Assembly: GCA_920105625.2 (NCBI GenBank)
Contig: OV050030.1
Coordinates: forward strand, 182,408,315 to 182,472,314
DNA: 64,000 nucleotides
Source of the DNA: Clusia tigrina
Taxonomy: Eukaryota; Arthropoda; Insecta; Diptera; Clusiidae
Direction: 5' to 3'
Position 1 is the first letter of the stretch. The number at the start of each line of letters is the position of its first letter. Under the pieces are notes generated by a model that saw only the letters and a list, made by a program, of their open reading frames with translations, searched no databases and had not been told where the DNA came from. The translations under genes and the position numbers were made by a program. This document shows positions 1 to 12,774 of the stretch, in pieces.

Positions 1-334
1 TAATGGCATCGAACGTACTTTCACAGAAATAAAGAATTTCATTGATATCTAAAATCGGTTTTGTTTTATTTAAAAAAAAATTTGTAGCGCTCTTATTGAA
101 AAACCCGATATCTCGTCTTAAAAGGCCGCTTTTTTAAAAATAGAGTTTCTTTATAATTATATTTTTATTTTTATTTTTTTCGACATAATTTACATAATAC
201 TTGAACTAAAATTGCTCTAAGCACTGGCGCGGAGCATCAATTTATTTATTAGTTGTAAGCTTTGTAAAATTATTGTTGGTTCCGATTGAAAAGATGCAAT
301 GAATAAATCCATGTTGAATTAAAAAGTAAATAAA
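1..334. other. AT-rich stretch without recognisable gene
   Basis: I see only AT-rich sequence with short homopolymer runs here. The BEL/Pao relic to its right may continue into it in unrecognisable form. Confidence 0.5.
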
Positions 335-2093
335 TAAATTTGCCAGTGAAGCATCCATTAGTGTCAATGATGACCCTTAATATATATACGAGTACAAGAA
401 GGCGAACGTGTGCACATCTACGCTTGTGTTATGCATAACAACTGGAATGATTCGAAAATATGTGCAATGCTATGCTGACCTGGGAGCATTGCAGATATAC
501 TGGACAATCGAAGACGCTCCTGTCGCTGCTGGTGATGAAATTGTATTGCTTTCCGTATTTTTGTGCAAAAGTGCGTGGTGCCTGTATGTGCATCCGTTAA
601 CACCACATAATTTGTTCGATCGACATGTTGGATTAAAAAGATGTTTTAAACAAGAACGAGGCAAACGCAATTTCTTTAAAGTGTCCCATTTATCATTCAG
701 ACACATATTTTTAAACCTTTCACAATTATCAACTTGAGCACATTGTTTACTACATATTTTGCATTATCCCTTATTCTCTTTGATACTTACTGCATTGTTG
801 TTGTTTCCAGTGTGTGTGTTAAGATGAACTCTTTCTTTCGTATGACGTTTATCGATTTTCTATTCTATGAAATAAGAGGGTGTCAGTTTTACCTCGCTGA
901 CCGTTTCTGCAAGCTCAAATAGCCATGTGCTGAAAGTTTGTAAATTGACGGCTACAAGTGACCGCTTATAAACCACCCAATTTAATTTTAGTTGTGCTGG
1001 TAACTTATCAACAAGCTTTGTATCAGAACTGGATTGCTCAAATGGCGGTCAAGACTAGCTGTTTTCATTGTAGCGCACATATTTTGAACGGCAAGTGCAA
1101 AACATATTATTGTTTCCAGTTTATCTGCTCGTGGAGGTGGCTCGTTCTGCACTTTGAGCATTAAAGAACGTATAATGGTTTCTGGGCGCCCATAGATCAT
1201 GGGCAGTGTTGAAATGATACTTGGAACATTAGCAGGCAACAGAAGCCTGCGGTTGAACAGTGGCCAGTACTCGGGATTACCGGTAAATATGGGCAAGTCT
1301 TTTGACGATGAATGACGTACTGTAACTTTCTGGCTACTTAGTGCTACATATTCTTGTGCAGGTGCCTGCATCTTCGAAAGACTATCTGCTTGTTGAGAGA
1401 GATAGGAGAGGTTTACCGTATTTTCTGCTTCTGTGTGAAAAGGGATGGCCGAGAGGTTGAGCTGGCACGTAGTTCCTGCAGTCCTGTCTACGAGATTTGG
1501 AATGTTTAGCTGTGTGCCTCTAGCATTCTGCTGATTGTTGGTTGCATTGTGCTTGCATTTAGTTGCTCTGACCTTACTTTGGCCACTGTAGAGAATAGCT
1601 GCTCATATGTAGTTGAATGCCTAGGTAGGCCACTGATTTCTTCGACACTAGCGCTTTCGTCCATGAGTAGTTGAAACTTTCTTCGTAACTACTCAGCATC
1701 GCGTTTTTTCTGCATAACCCTTTCTTCTTCGAGCAAGCGCAACTAAAACGATTTACGTTTAGATAAAGTCGTAAATTTCTCAGACATAATTGCCCTTTCT
1801 TCTTCGTTTAGATAAAGTCGTAGATTTCTCTGACATAATTGAATTTGTTGGCGATTTATTGCCGGCATTCACTATTTGTGTCGTGCATTTTGTACATAAC
1901 TAGTCTCGGAACTCCACATCATATTAAGTCGCGGTGCATACAAAATTAAACCATTCATCACAATTATCGCATTGCACCATATCATAATTGTCTGGCTCCC
2001 TGCATAGTTGGCAGCTTGACTTTTCTCCTTTGTGCGCCGATTTCGTGACTGAAGTGCCTTCGCACCCGCTTGTCCTTTTTCTGACATCATGGC
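335..2093 (-). pseudogene. Decayed BEL/Pao gag-protease relic
   Basis: Reading leftwards on the minus strand, the BEL/Pao gag order is visible across several frames. A PHD-like Cys cluster with spacing CxxC...CDxC...EWF lies near 1930-2020. A DUF1759-type core lies at 988-1371, with the signatures GNPEYWPLF, PMIYGRPE and KLETIICFALAVQN. A zinc-knuckle-like end with CGVNGC and HHALLHK lies near 470-640. The start of the aspartic protease (a GSSLTLMD-like motif) lies near 335-400, with a small insertion and stop beside it. The protein would bind genomic RNA and build virus-like particles. Many frameshifts and stops show it is dead. No LTRs or RT are visible. It is a different lineage from the BEL element at 43.3-51.3 kb, whose gag lacks the PHD-like cluster. 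Confidence 0.8.
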
Positions 2094-2400
2094 TGCCGTC
2101 GAAGTTTTGGTTAATTTTAAAAGAAGAATTTTAAAGAATTGTTGCGATCAACGCTTTTATTCAACGAGTTCAGATTTTAAAGTACTTGATTAGTGATAGT
2201 ACTTTAAAATTCCTGTGAAATGAATAGTTAACAGAAATATAACAGCCTTTATTTATAAAGTCTTACTTTTTTAGTCTAAAAGCTATCTATTTATATTGCG
2301 TGTGTGTTGCCCTGAGCTTCAAACGGAAAAGAAAAACCGTTGTTAAAAAGACAATTGCATTGTGTTATTAATTCAGCTCGCTGAATTGCAACGGTCAAAT

Positions 2401-4740
2401 TAGTTGCGATTATCTTTGCCAACAGTGGGGATATTCTCACACATCAAACAAAAGGACTATAGACCCATAAGTTTAACATCGTTTCTTGTCAAGATAATAG
2501 AAACAACTCTTGATCCACATATCAGGTCCTCGATCAACGCTTCTCTTCTCTCTGTCTCTCAACACGCCTATTCTAATACCAAATCGGTTGAAATAACACT
2601 TTATTCCCTCATCTCTCAAGTCTACAAATTCTTGGCGTTCAGGGAATTCACACTTGATATATTTCTTGATATCGAAGGAGCATACAACGATGTATTCCCC
2701 AGTGGTGTCATTTCGACACTCTATAATCTTGCTTCTTCTGAAATCAGAATCCTCGGTTGGTGGTGTCCAATCAAGGAGAGTAGTTATCAGATTTATCTCC
2801 CCCTAGCCTATGCAGAAGACATAGCAATTACGGCATTCGGCAAATTCCCCCAAACACTTCCCGATAAATGAAACTATTATCTTTCTATTGTGTCAAACTG
2901 TTGTCGTGAATTCGATTTTGGGGTTAACCAAGCCGAGTCTATGCTATTCACTAGGAAGTAAAAAATTACATGCCTAGTTAATCCTGCACTCTGCTGACTC
3001 TCGACCGAAAGTTTAACTGGAAATTCAATCTGGCTGAGAGAGCTCGGAAAGCAACATAAGCTATACTGTGGTAGAAGAGCAGTTGGAGCAAGATGGGACT
3101 TCGTGCGCTTGTCATCCTCTGGCTTTACTCGGCCGTTGTGGAACCCACCCTGTTATATGGTTCGATCATTTAGTGGCAAGGTCTCGAAAAATCCTGAAAC
3201 ATCAAATCCCTCGATAAAATGGGAAGATACATTGCTCTTCTTATCACGGATGCTCTCGTACCACACCTACGAAAGCTCTTTTTGCCATGCTTCACTGGCT
3301 CCCTTCGGGACTTCTGGTTAAGCAACTAGCCAAGGTGACAACGATTAGACTGAACGCTCTTTCGCACTGGCCTTTATCTCTCGGGTCACTCCTCTATTCT
3401 CAATCTGGATCCACCTGCCCCAAACTTTATAGATTATGTGTCGGTTTATTTGAACAGAGAGTTCGATCTCATGATTCCAAGCAGAAATGACTTGGATTTC
3501 AAATTACGTAATAGGCTATCGATATCTAGACCGATGGTTCTAAACTTGGAGATAGTGTCGGAAGATGTACCATTTCCGACAATGTGGACCTAAAAATCTC
3601 GCTTCGACTCCCTGACCATTGCAGCGTTTTTCATGCTAACGTCATGGCCGTTTATCCCGCAGCTAAATGAATTTTGAGTAGCGGCCAAGCTGCCATTAAA
3701 TATCTTTTTGGCTCTAGGGCCAAATCAAGACTTGTTCACAAATGTCGAACAGCTCTGAATGAGCTTTCAAGACTATTAACTGCATTAACAGATGATGTGC
3801 AAACCTCATTGGGAGATTCTTTAACATTCAAGCTTTTAATGCATAACATTTTCTTTTGGATATAATTAGCCTTGTGTTAAGCAAACCTTGCCAGCATAAC
3901 GACGCAACTTGGATTGCTGACAAAAACTCCAATCATTTACTATAGCAGCGAAGGCATTGCACTGAGATGCAATATGATGATGATGAAGGCCAGCTAACGA
4001 ATTTGTCAATTATGCACGTTTCATGGTTATGCTTCAAATTCAATAATATTTAAATGTAGAGACAGAATATATGTAATTTAATGTATACAGAAAATGAATA
4101 AAAACCAGTAATATTTAAATGTGAGTATTTACCTTTTAACTAAGCAACTTTTCGATTCATTCTCCGACACCAAGTTTTATGTGCCTGTTGTCAGCCAATT
4201 TACCAACTCGTTACACAAACCGTTGTTGAAATTAGTTTGAACAAATGCATTCTCGAGTGCACCTGGTTCTGGGTTTCCGGATATAGCGATATTCCAGGCG
4301 AGGCAGACGAGCTTGCCAAGGTAGACACGCTTCTAAATGAAATTCAGCCCTCCATAAATATTTCCATCCCACTGGCAACAGCCAAGCTTAATATCGAATG
4401 GAAAAATCCTGGGTCGGCGAGGAATCCTGCCATACGATTAGACTTACTTGGGAAAAAATGGACAGAAATACAGAACCAACTTATCCGACTCGATCGTAAA
4501 TCTTTGTCGACAACTGTGTCAGTTTCGACCAGCCACTGCATACTATGAAAAAATGCAGAAAGACTGGACCTATCCTTAAATGATTTCTGCCCGGGCTGTG
4601 GTTCGGAGGAGGTGGAGGAGACGGTGTTTCACCTCTTATGTCACTGCCCATCCTTGGGTAGAAGAGGAAATTTCACTTTTGGTGCCCCATTGCTCACAAA
4701 TTTTATTAAATTATCAGGATTTGAGTAAGAATAAGAGTGG
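2401..4740 (+). pseudogene. Decayed LOA-type non-LTR retrotransposon, RT and RNase H
   Basis: The frame at 2440-2720 carries KDYRPISLTSFLVK and FLDIEGAYNDV, typical of LOA-type RT. Around 2800 a remnant reads LAYAEDIAITA, matching the YADD box. After frameshifts, an RNase H start (IYTDGSKLGDSVG) lies near 3520-3560. The RNase H end (GYSDIPGEADELAK) lies near 4270-4320, and a terminal CxxC/HxxxC zinc motif with CPGCGSEEVEETVFHLLCHCP near 4590-4660. The stretch 3870-4200 does not align and may be a small insertion. It is related to, but much older than, the LOA-type copy at 36.1-40.8 kb. Stops in all frames make it nonfunctional. Confidence 0.78.
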
Positions 4741-4859
4741 GCCAAGCACACTTTCCTGTGATACACCAGCTTTTTTTTCCGTTAAGTTTGAGTCGCAGTT
4801 TTCCTACTTAATATAAAAGAATCTGCCCGAGATATAAGATCTTAAAAGTATGTAATATG

Positions 4860-5340
4860 ACATAGAGAAGTACGCTTAAAATTAGTTCATGGCTTTTATG
4901 ACAATCTTGTCAAAAGCCTGAGCAGGGTAGAACACTCTTACCTTCAAGTCCTTTTTCTATTTCTGCAACAATTCGATGTATTTGGTCGATTGTGGACTGC
5001 TTGGTTCGAATTCCGTATTGATGCGTCGAAATTAACTCTTTTGTTTCAATTATAGGTACAAGTCTTTTGATAATAATTTCTCAGAATGTTTCGAGATTGT
5101 TGGTAAAACTGAAATCCTGTATGAGGAAATCTGTTGTGGTGATTTGCCTGAATTCGGAATCATTTTGACTTCAGCAAATTTCCAGAAGCTAGGAATATAT
5201 TTTAAAGTAATTGATGCGTTGAACTGGTGCATGAGGTCAAGAATTGCTATGTCTGGTAAATTCTTTAGTATTTCGGTTCTGGTAAGGTCGAAACCGGTAG
5301 CTTTTTATTTTAAGTCCTTTGATTTGATTTTGATTGATTG
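4860..5340 (-). pseudogene. Jockey-type reverse transcriptase fragment
   Basis: On the minus strand the peptide FWKFAEVKMIPNSGKSPQQISSYR is visible in pieces: a W-x-A-V-x-M-I-P-K-x-GK-type RT palm entry followed by SVLPTISKHSEKLLSK (5050-5232). A downstream frame carries HQYGIRTKQSTIDQIHRI (about 4930-5030), the usual HQ-GFR-x-STxQ-xRI block of Jockey elements. Only this part of RT remains, with a stop inside the conserved YRPIS motif. No endonuclease, tail or target duplication is seen. It abuts the LOA relic in opposite orientation, so the two are independent insertions. Confidence 0.72.
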
Positions 5341-6681
5341 AATCTACTGTCCTTTTCTCTTAATGTGAATTATGCACAAAGAGTAATTACTTATAGAGTT
5401 TCCATCGATCTCTTTGGCAAACAGGCGAAATGCCATTCGTGGCTCCACGGAACCGTAACATTTTTCTGCTAATAATGATTATAACAACGGCATTTGAATT
5501 CAAAACGCCCAGCAAACAACTTGGCTCCCTAAAATGTCGCTAAATTATAAAAGGTGGTCCGTCAATTTTATGATCCAAGTTTCACGCCCGCCCATTACCC
5601 ATTACCTTTAAAAAAGGTAAATAGGGTATACTAATTTTGTGCTTTATAGAGGGGTTGCAAGTTCAAGAAAGAGGCGTGATAGGTATGGCCATACATATAC
5701 AGATCTGATCGGAATCATTTTCTAAGCAATTTTTATTTTCCGCCGTCCGTCTGTGGCCACTTTTTTTCTACACCGTTAGAGCTATCTTAATGAAATTTTG
5801 TATAATTTAAGCGTAGCCCAGATTTCTTCTGAATTTTTCTCCGAGTATTCGCCATTTTAGACATCCCAACAGTGAAACCAACTAGTTAAAATTGTAGTAA
5901 AATTCATAATCATGTAAAATTCATATATACTGTATGTATAAAATATAATAATGTGTACTCGACTTGTATAATAATTTTTGTGCATAAATGAGGAATGTGT
6001 TAATTCAGCATGTTAATTAATAATGTCTCATTTCCACCTTTCTTTGCGGACATTTTGCGGATATTTTAAAACAGGCGTTAACTTGAGGATTTATCTCTAA
6101 ATTGAGGAATTATAAAAAGCGATTGAAATTATAAAAAGAACTGTTTTTCTTCAAAATCCAATGTTTGTCTTTACTTCCTTTTTTATTAAATTCACAAGAA
6201 AGGAAAAATTTAGTAGACACGGCAATGAAGTGCCGCAGAAGTCAGTAACTGGTTAACTTATAGATAAGTTTTCAACCAGTAAATTAACCCCTTCATGTTT
6301 TACTATTAAATTTAGTAGTATATTTTGAAGACTGCCTATAATTTTCACTACAGGGATATGAAATACGTGTGCAACAAACACAATAAATTCACTTACACTA
6401 TACATGTGAGCAAAAAAAATCGTTAGAACGGTAATGGGAATTGAATGTCATTTCTTATTATTCTTTGTTTCTGAACTCGTTTTAATTATTCATCTTTTAT
6501 TTTACATCAAACTAATAATTATTTTTATAAAAAATTTTAAATACAGTTTATTATTTTAGCAAAAATTTTCCAGTATTATATAATTTTACTGAACCAAATT
6601 TAATTGCAGCTGCATTAGCAGAACACTGCAACAGTGAAATTTATATTTTCTAAAAATAGTCATAACGGTGATTTTTATTTA
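5341..6681. other. AT-rich intergenic stretch
   Basis: No coding frame is supported. About 5610-5860 includes a phrase (CCGTCCGTCTGTGG followed by an ATCTTAATGAAATTTTG-like string) that resembles a dispersed noncoding repeat common in flies; I cannot name the family. The remainder is AT-rich and ends at the errantivirus insertion site. Confidence 0.4.
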
Positions 6682-6685
6682 TATA

Positions 6686-7009
6686 AATTAAAACCTCTTA
6701 GGTTTTTTTAAATAAAAAAATATATATTTATTTAAATTAGAACTACACAATTTGAGAATAAACTTAGAACTGAACTTCACAATTTTTATAAGCTTAAATG
6801 TAACCTCGGCTACCTGCAATCCGTTGGGGGTTGAACTGCAGCTGCTCCATGATCGCTGATGGAAGAATGCTTGCGTTGGCGTTTCCCACGGGAACGTGTA
6901 AATTTGCCGTATATTTTGAGTCAGCTTCTTGGTACGGTTTGGCAGCAGGTGCAGGTGTTGGGTACCTTCGCCTTTTGGTTGTTATATGTAAATGTTTGTT
7001 GCATTAACT
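6686..7009 (-). repeat. 3' LTR of errantivirus
   Basis: This 324-bp copy matches 14992-15316 with a few substitutions, including the second base of its inner terminus. On the minus strand it begins AGTTAATGC directly after the polypurine tract. Confidence 0.93.
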
Positions 7010-7020
7010 CCTCCACCTTT
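7010..7020 (-). other. Polypurine tract of errantivirus
   Basis: The minus-strand sequence AAAGGTGGAGG lies immediately before the 3' LTR. This is the usual place and composition for the plus-strand primer. Confidence 0.75.
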
Positions 7021-7061
7021 AAAAACGATCGTCCTCGTTCGTTCGAACCTCTTGGGTCACT

Positions 7062-8610
7062 TTAGAATAAAGGTATTTGGCTTACACGGGATTTTTTTTC
7101 AGGTGGTGGATTTCTAACCTCGGGATGAATCTCTATGGTAGATGTCGGTGTATTTTCAGTTGGGTTGATGACAGTAGATATTTCAAGAGACGCTGATTTC
7201 TTCTTTAGACAATACCTTCTTATTGTTAATAGGATCAGGATTATTATGACGGCAATTGTCCCAATATTGGTTGTAATTGTGATTGTACTTTTGGTTTTCA
7301 ATGCGTTGATGTCTTCTATATTGTTCAAATGGAGTTCCTTCATCATCTCCAGAGTTAAAATTTCATCATATACTTCTGGTGTTGTGGCTGTTTGCTATAG
7401 CGCGGTAGTGGTCTGATTGCATGGATTTCATTTTGATTGTACGTTTGGTTGTTGATTACTAGGGATGTGTTGAGGTACTGGATCACATATGAACCGTTGA
7501 TAAATAATTCTTCCTTGTTGATAAGAATTGTGCCATTGTATTAATTCAGTAGGATGGTTCCTGGGGCGATGATTTCAACTGAAGGTACATGTTGATTATT
7601 TCTTTTAATGCAATCGGATGGACGATTCTTCAAAAGATTTGGGATGCATGAAGTATTACTTATGTCTATAATATTATTGCTACTACAAATTCTTAGTTGA
7701 TTATGGAAATTACAATCAGTTTTCACGCCGCATATTTTGTATTCGCATATTAGTATATTTTCGAAAATAATTTTATTTATTGTTTCCCTTTCTTTAATAC
7801 TTTTAATAATGATGGATTCACAAATTTCATTATCGGTTGTGGGTATATTTATTAAATAGGTTAACTTTGAACTATTTGAAGCTATTTTTACATCTGCGAA
7901 TTCAAATGCCTCCGCTATATTAATAAAGGGGATATTATCTTTTTCAAAAACTTTTTTAGCTATTTTTAATTCCTTGTCTGACAAAATATACGAGTTTATA
8001 ATGCCGGCTTTAGCCCAATGTATAGCATACTCAATATTTGTTAATTCTTCCTTAACTATTTGTAACTTATATTTAATGTTAGTTGCAATCTCATGCTGTA
8101 TTGTGTCGATATTCCTAAACATTGATAAAACCTTATTGGTTACATTAGAGATATCATTAATCCTATTAATAGTCTCTTTATTTATTAGGACTTATTATTA
8201 TTATTATTTATAACATCATTTATTTTTCCGCTTAAAAGTATAAGATCGTCACGGTCTGGATTACCTGCAATCCATTTCCATGTTGATCCAATAAAATCTA
8301 AGGATCGCTTAACCCTCCTTCCTGGCTTGAATTTATTTATTTGGATTTCAATTTGGATAAGCGCATGGGTAAGGAAAGGTAGGATAGGATTACTTTTATC
8401 TATTTTGTGATGTATTGTGGAATTAACGTCATTTAGGATTTCCTGATAGGAATCTAAGTCTATGACGTGAATAATCTTAAAAGTACCAGTTTCCAGTTTA
8501 GCCATCCCAATGGGGAAAGTCACCAGTTGTGTATTGGAATAATCTAATATTTGGATATCGGCTGCAGCGGCTGCAAGGAGTGTACTGGAAAGGATAAATA
8601 TATTTTAATT
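7062..8610 (-). pseudogene. env: Errantivirus envelope gene, broken
   Basis: This lies between pol and the polypurine tract, as in gypsy-type errantiviruses. The first part (8185-8523, with a hydrophobic signal-like stretch just upstream near 8560-8605) carries a basic furin-type site RVKR, followed by the conserved FIGSTWKWIAGNPD region of the baculovirus-F-like family. The middle part (7541-8122) has the Cys-rich ectodomain. The end (7062-7346) has one strongly hydrophobic membrane segment followed by a basic cytoplasmic tail. A frameshift between 8185 and 8122 and a stop near 7541 separate the three parts, so no intact envelope is encoded. Confidence 0.85.
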
Positions 8611-8612
8611 GT

Positions 8613-10945
8613 CTAATTTCTAATGTGGTCCTTATGAACTATTCTTCCTGATTCGGTCAGAATAATAGTATTTATATTTTCCTTAACTATTTCTTTTTTA
8701 TATTTATTTGAAAGTTTGGAGCCTAATCTCTTATTGATTTTGACAAATATGACCTTACCTACAGTATAATTTTTAATAGGTTGTTTCTTTTTGTTGTGGT
8801 TTTTTAAATCGCATGCTTGTTTTTTCCGCAGATTTAATATATTTTCTCTTCTTGCTGCTTCGAACAGATCGGGATCAGTGCTTACGTTTCTACCAAAGAA
8901 TACCTCTAATGGTCTTCTACCAGTGGTAGAGTGTACAGAATAATAATATTCATATACTGATCTTTCTAGAAGTTCTAAGAAAGTCCGGTGGATTTTATCA
9001 GATTTCAGTGAAGGTTGAGTGGAACATTTCTATTTGTCCGTTTACAGAGCTTGAGTATGGGGGTGTTCGGTAAATGTCAATTTTTAACTGATCCTTTAGC
9101 ATGAAACATATCGATGCAGAATTAAACGATTTCTCGTTGTTAAAAACTTTTGCTTTGGGAACACCGAACGAGAATAGAATTTCTCTTAATGGTGGTTTTA
9201 TGTCTTGAACTCCTCTTGAAGTCAATAATTTTATCTGTGCATATTTGGAAAATTTATCTAAAGCAGTTAGAACCAACTTTCCTTCAGTAGAAAATATATC
9301 AATGTGGATTATGTGACCAGGATATTGTGGGATAGGGGTTGATTGGAGTTCTGTCTTGTTCGGATGTCTGTCATATTTGTTTTCTTTACAAGTCTCGAAT
9401 TGTTTTACTATTTTAGTAATTTTGGCATTCATGCTTGGGAAATAGCATTTCTGTAGTAATTGCATTTTATTTTCTCGCGGATTCCTGAGAGCTCTTTTGT
9501 GTTCTTTGATTATTAAATCGTCCTGTTCGGATTGTAAAATGATGTCTTGTACTTTTGTTTGAGTATAACGGGCCTTGTATTTTGAAAAGTAAAGTGGATA
9601 AATATTCTGGATTTTTCCCCATAATATCTTCTGTTGTGAAAATGCCATTTATTACGCTAGGATTTAGAAATTTCTTTAAAGTGGAAATTAAGTTACTATC
9701 GTCGTAATTTGTATGGGTAATAGCGTGTCTGTGGTATGTAGGGAAAGGAATCTTAAATTCATAATCGCATTTATCTCCTTTAATTAGAAAAATTTGGTTT
9801 TTAGACGCATTTATAGGAGCTTCTACAGTCGGGATCAGGTTGTGGCTTGAGCTGTCATCACTATGCTGTGTTGAGGTCATTGTATTTACTTGCGATGTTT
9901 GCAGTGGTCTCGAAAGGGCATCAGCGACGACGTTCATTTTACCTGGTTTGTAGACCAGTTCGTGGTTGTACTCTTCAAGTATCGCTTTCCACCTTTTCAT
10001 CTTGGCATGATTGTTCTTATTGCTAAGTGCATAGGTCAGGGGCAGGTGATCCGTAAATATCTTGACCTTAACCGAGCCATATAAATAATTTCGTAAATTG
10101 TTCAGAGCCCAAACAATAGCAAGCGTTTCTTTTTCGTTCGCGGCGTAATGCTCCTCGGCTTTAGAAAGAGTCCTTGAAATAAACATAATAGGTTTATCTT
10201 CCTGTGAGAGCAAAGCTCCAACGGCATAGTTGGAAGCATCTGTTGTGAGCTGGAATTCTTGAGTAAAATCAGGATAAGAAAGCATGATATCCTTAGACAC
10301 GAGAGAGTATTTTAATTTTACGAAAGCCTGGTTTGCATCTTCATTGAAATCAATAATTTTCTTTTTTGATAGGTTTTTGGACATGCGTCCGTCTTCCCCT
10401 CTTAAAAGTGCCGTTAGAGGTTTGGCCAGTTTGGAATAATCTTTGATAAACCGACGGTAATATCCGGACAAGCCGAGAAAGGACCTAAGATCACTTAGAG
10501 ATTTTGGAGCAGGGAAATTTTGTATAGCTTCAATTTTTTTCGGATTAGTTTTAATACCTTTTGCAGACACAATGAATCCAAGAAATTCTATTTCGTCTTT
10601 TAGAAATTCGCATTTATCGAGATGGCATTTCATGTTTGCCTTTTCCAAAGTTTGAAAAATTTTCTCGACATTTTGTAAATGAGTTACTTCATCTTTCCCG
10701 AAAATGATGATATCGTCTATATATACTCGTATATAGCATCTTTTCCCGATATGTTCTCGAAGGATATCGTCGAGTGCTCTTTGGAAAATGGCAGGTGCAT
10801 TTTTCAATATAAACAAGTGAACTCGTATTTCCCGCTGGTAATTGAAAATGCAGTTTTCTCAATATCGGATTCATTAAGTGGTATCTGATGGAAACCGCTT
10901 TTAAGGTCTAGAACGGAAAATAGTTGTACATTGGGTAGTTGGGTC
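8613..10945 (-). pseudogene. pol: Errantivirus pol: RT, RNase H, integrase; 5' part deleted
   Basis: RT starts abruptly at LDLKSGFHQIPL (about 10900), and the catalytic box YIDD lies near 10710. RNase H follows (TTDASNYAVGALLSQ, then FTDHLPLTY) and ends with VADALSRP. The integrase has a His/Cys end and core (8998-9648), and its C-terminal part continues in another frame to about 8613. Relative to the family, protease and the RT fingers are missing. The second integrase core Asp (normally in a DNEKSF-like motif) reads FNNEKSF, an Asp-to-Asn change. Frameshifts near 10816, 9470-9650 and 9000 break the frame. Confidence 0.9.
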
Positions 10946-12067
10946 GACTTCCATCGGTTCTGGTCTAGGTTGAGGCTTAGGAGCGAAAGGCCGCTGTGGA
11001 GCCTGTTGTCGAAATCCTTGGTGCTGATATCTTGGAGCTGCAAAAGCGTTTTGTTGGCCGGATCTTTGTTGGTATCCAAATATAGGTTGAAGATCTTCTC
11101 TATAAAATAGCTTATACGGCTGAGGGAAAGATATCAGTTCAGGATAAAAATTTTGTCTATTTGGATGATGGTGTTGGTTGTTACTCCTTTTGGGAGGCAG
11201 ATCAGGTGGTTGAAGATAATGTCTTCTACCGAATTCGCTAGTGTTTGAGTGTCGAGCTCTAAACTCTTGATTCTCGAGCTTAAGACACAAATGGAGAGCT
11301 TGAGGCAAATCTGCTGGTTCCTTCATACCCAGCAGGCGTGGCAGATCCCCTCTCAGGCCTCGGATAAACGTATCCAGTGATTTGTCTCTTTGCGTCTGAG
11401 TCATTAAGTTCATTGATTCCCTGCTCACATCTAAGCAGGAAATTTTATTTTATATTTCTGACATGTGTTTGTACACTGCTTGGTAGAATTCGTGTATCGT
11501 CAGACTACCTTGTACCAAGGACGTCATCTGAAATTCTAACGTAGATATGTCGCGTTTGTCACCGTAATGTAAGTTTAAGCATTTCGACATTGCTTTCCAG
11601 TCTAAAGGAGTATTGTAAGACTCCAAAGCAATATCGGCGTTTCCGATAATTTTGTTGCGAACTACGCTCAATATACCATAATATTTGGGTGTGCCTATCA
11701 TAGACTCGTATATATCAAGGACACGGTCTACGCTCTTCTTCCAAGAGCCGTATTCTCCAGGATTTCCTGAGAAATCCCGTAGGCTTCGGACAACATCTGG
11801 TATTCTATCTAGATCGGACAGACGGTTACTATACTGAGGATCTATAATTTGGTCGTTTATATAATATAAATCGGAAGCTGGATTTATAATATTCCTAATT
11901 ATATCTCTGCCTTCGAGTTGTAAGGCGCGACTAACTATTGTGGAAATTGCTGCTTCCAATTCAGCAGTAAGGATTGGAGGATTTGGTCCTGGATTAGGGT
12001 TGGGATTAGGATTACCATTCGAGTTGATATTAAGCACAGGAGGACGTATTAAATTTGGATTAGCCAT
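10940..12067 (-). pseudogene. gag: Errantivirus gag, frameshifted and fused to RT
   Basis: The start ATG is at 12067 (MANPNLIRPP). An Asn/Pro-rich N-terminus is followed by the capsid-like region with VVRSLRDFSGNPGEYGSW and the FIRGLRGDLPRLLG motif. The C-terminal part is Arg/Gln/Pro-rich with RPEPMEVDP, the usual end of gypsy-group Gag, which lacks zinc knuckles. A frameshift/stop near 11430-11450 divides 12067-11450 from 11428-10940. Right after MEVDP the sequence jumps into RT, so the gag end, protease and RT start have been deleted. Confidence 0.87.
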
Positions 12068-12104
12068 GATTAAGTACAGTTTTGCTTTTTAAATTCTATT
12101 ATAG

Positions 12105-12358
12105 GGTAAAAACATATGAAATCAACCAATGAGTTGACCGCACCGATTTCGAATTGGATGAAATTTGGTACGAAGGGAAAGTTAAACATAATAATAGCGT
12201 TTGCCAACTTTCGGTGTCCTAGCTCTCGTACTTTCAGAATTATGGCCATTCCAAGTTGGCAAAAATCAATAAAAATGCACTCAGATGCCTTAACACAATT
12301 TTTAATATCTCGAAAAGTATTCATTGTACGTTAATAATCAAGGGCTCATTTTAAAGAC
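12105..12358 (+). repeat. Left inverted repeat of the DNA transposon
   Basis: The perfect outer 23 bp (12105-12127) and the inner near-perfect block (about 12200-12353) are inverted copies of 13699-13721 and about 13461-13615. Confidence 0.85.
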
Positions 12359-12774
12359 AAAAACATGCGCCATTCAAAAAAAAATTTTTTTTTTTAATTT
12401 TCGATCAAGGATAATGTAAATAAAAAAAGGACTAAAATTTCCAAAGGATATATCTCGAAAATCAATATTTTTAAAAATTTCAAAAAAATATATGTTAATT
12501 CTTATTATGTTTTGTACAAGTCTGCCAAATTTCAATGTGGAGTCTTTATTACAACATGAGTTATTAAGAAAAAAGCAGGCGAAGGTTTATGTATTTCATG
12601 AAATGTACCAAAATACAAAAAGGTGACAAATTACAAAAAGAAGGACAAATCAAATGTAACGGAACTTTTTCGACTTTTCTTTGCTTAAACTCTTTTTCTC
12701 CATTGCTAAACCTTTAATAAAAAGTACAACATAATGTATTATCATTACTAAACACTTTATTACAGCATATTTAT

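Noticed and set aside
408..737. 109-codon plus-strand ORF
   Set aside because: The minus strand carries the BEL gag zinc-knuckle region here; the plus ORF is its shadow.
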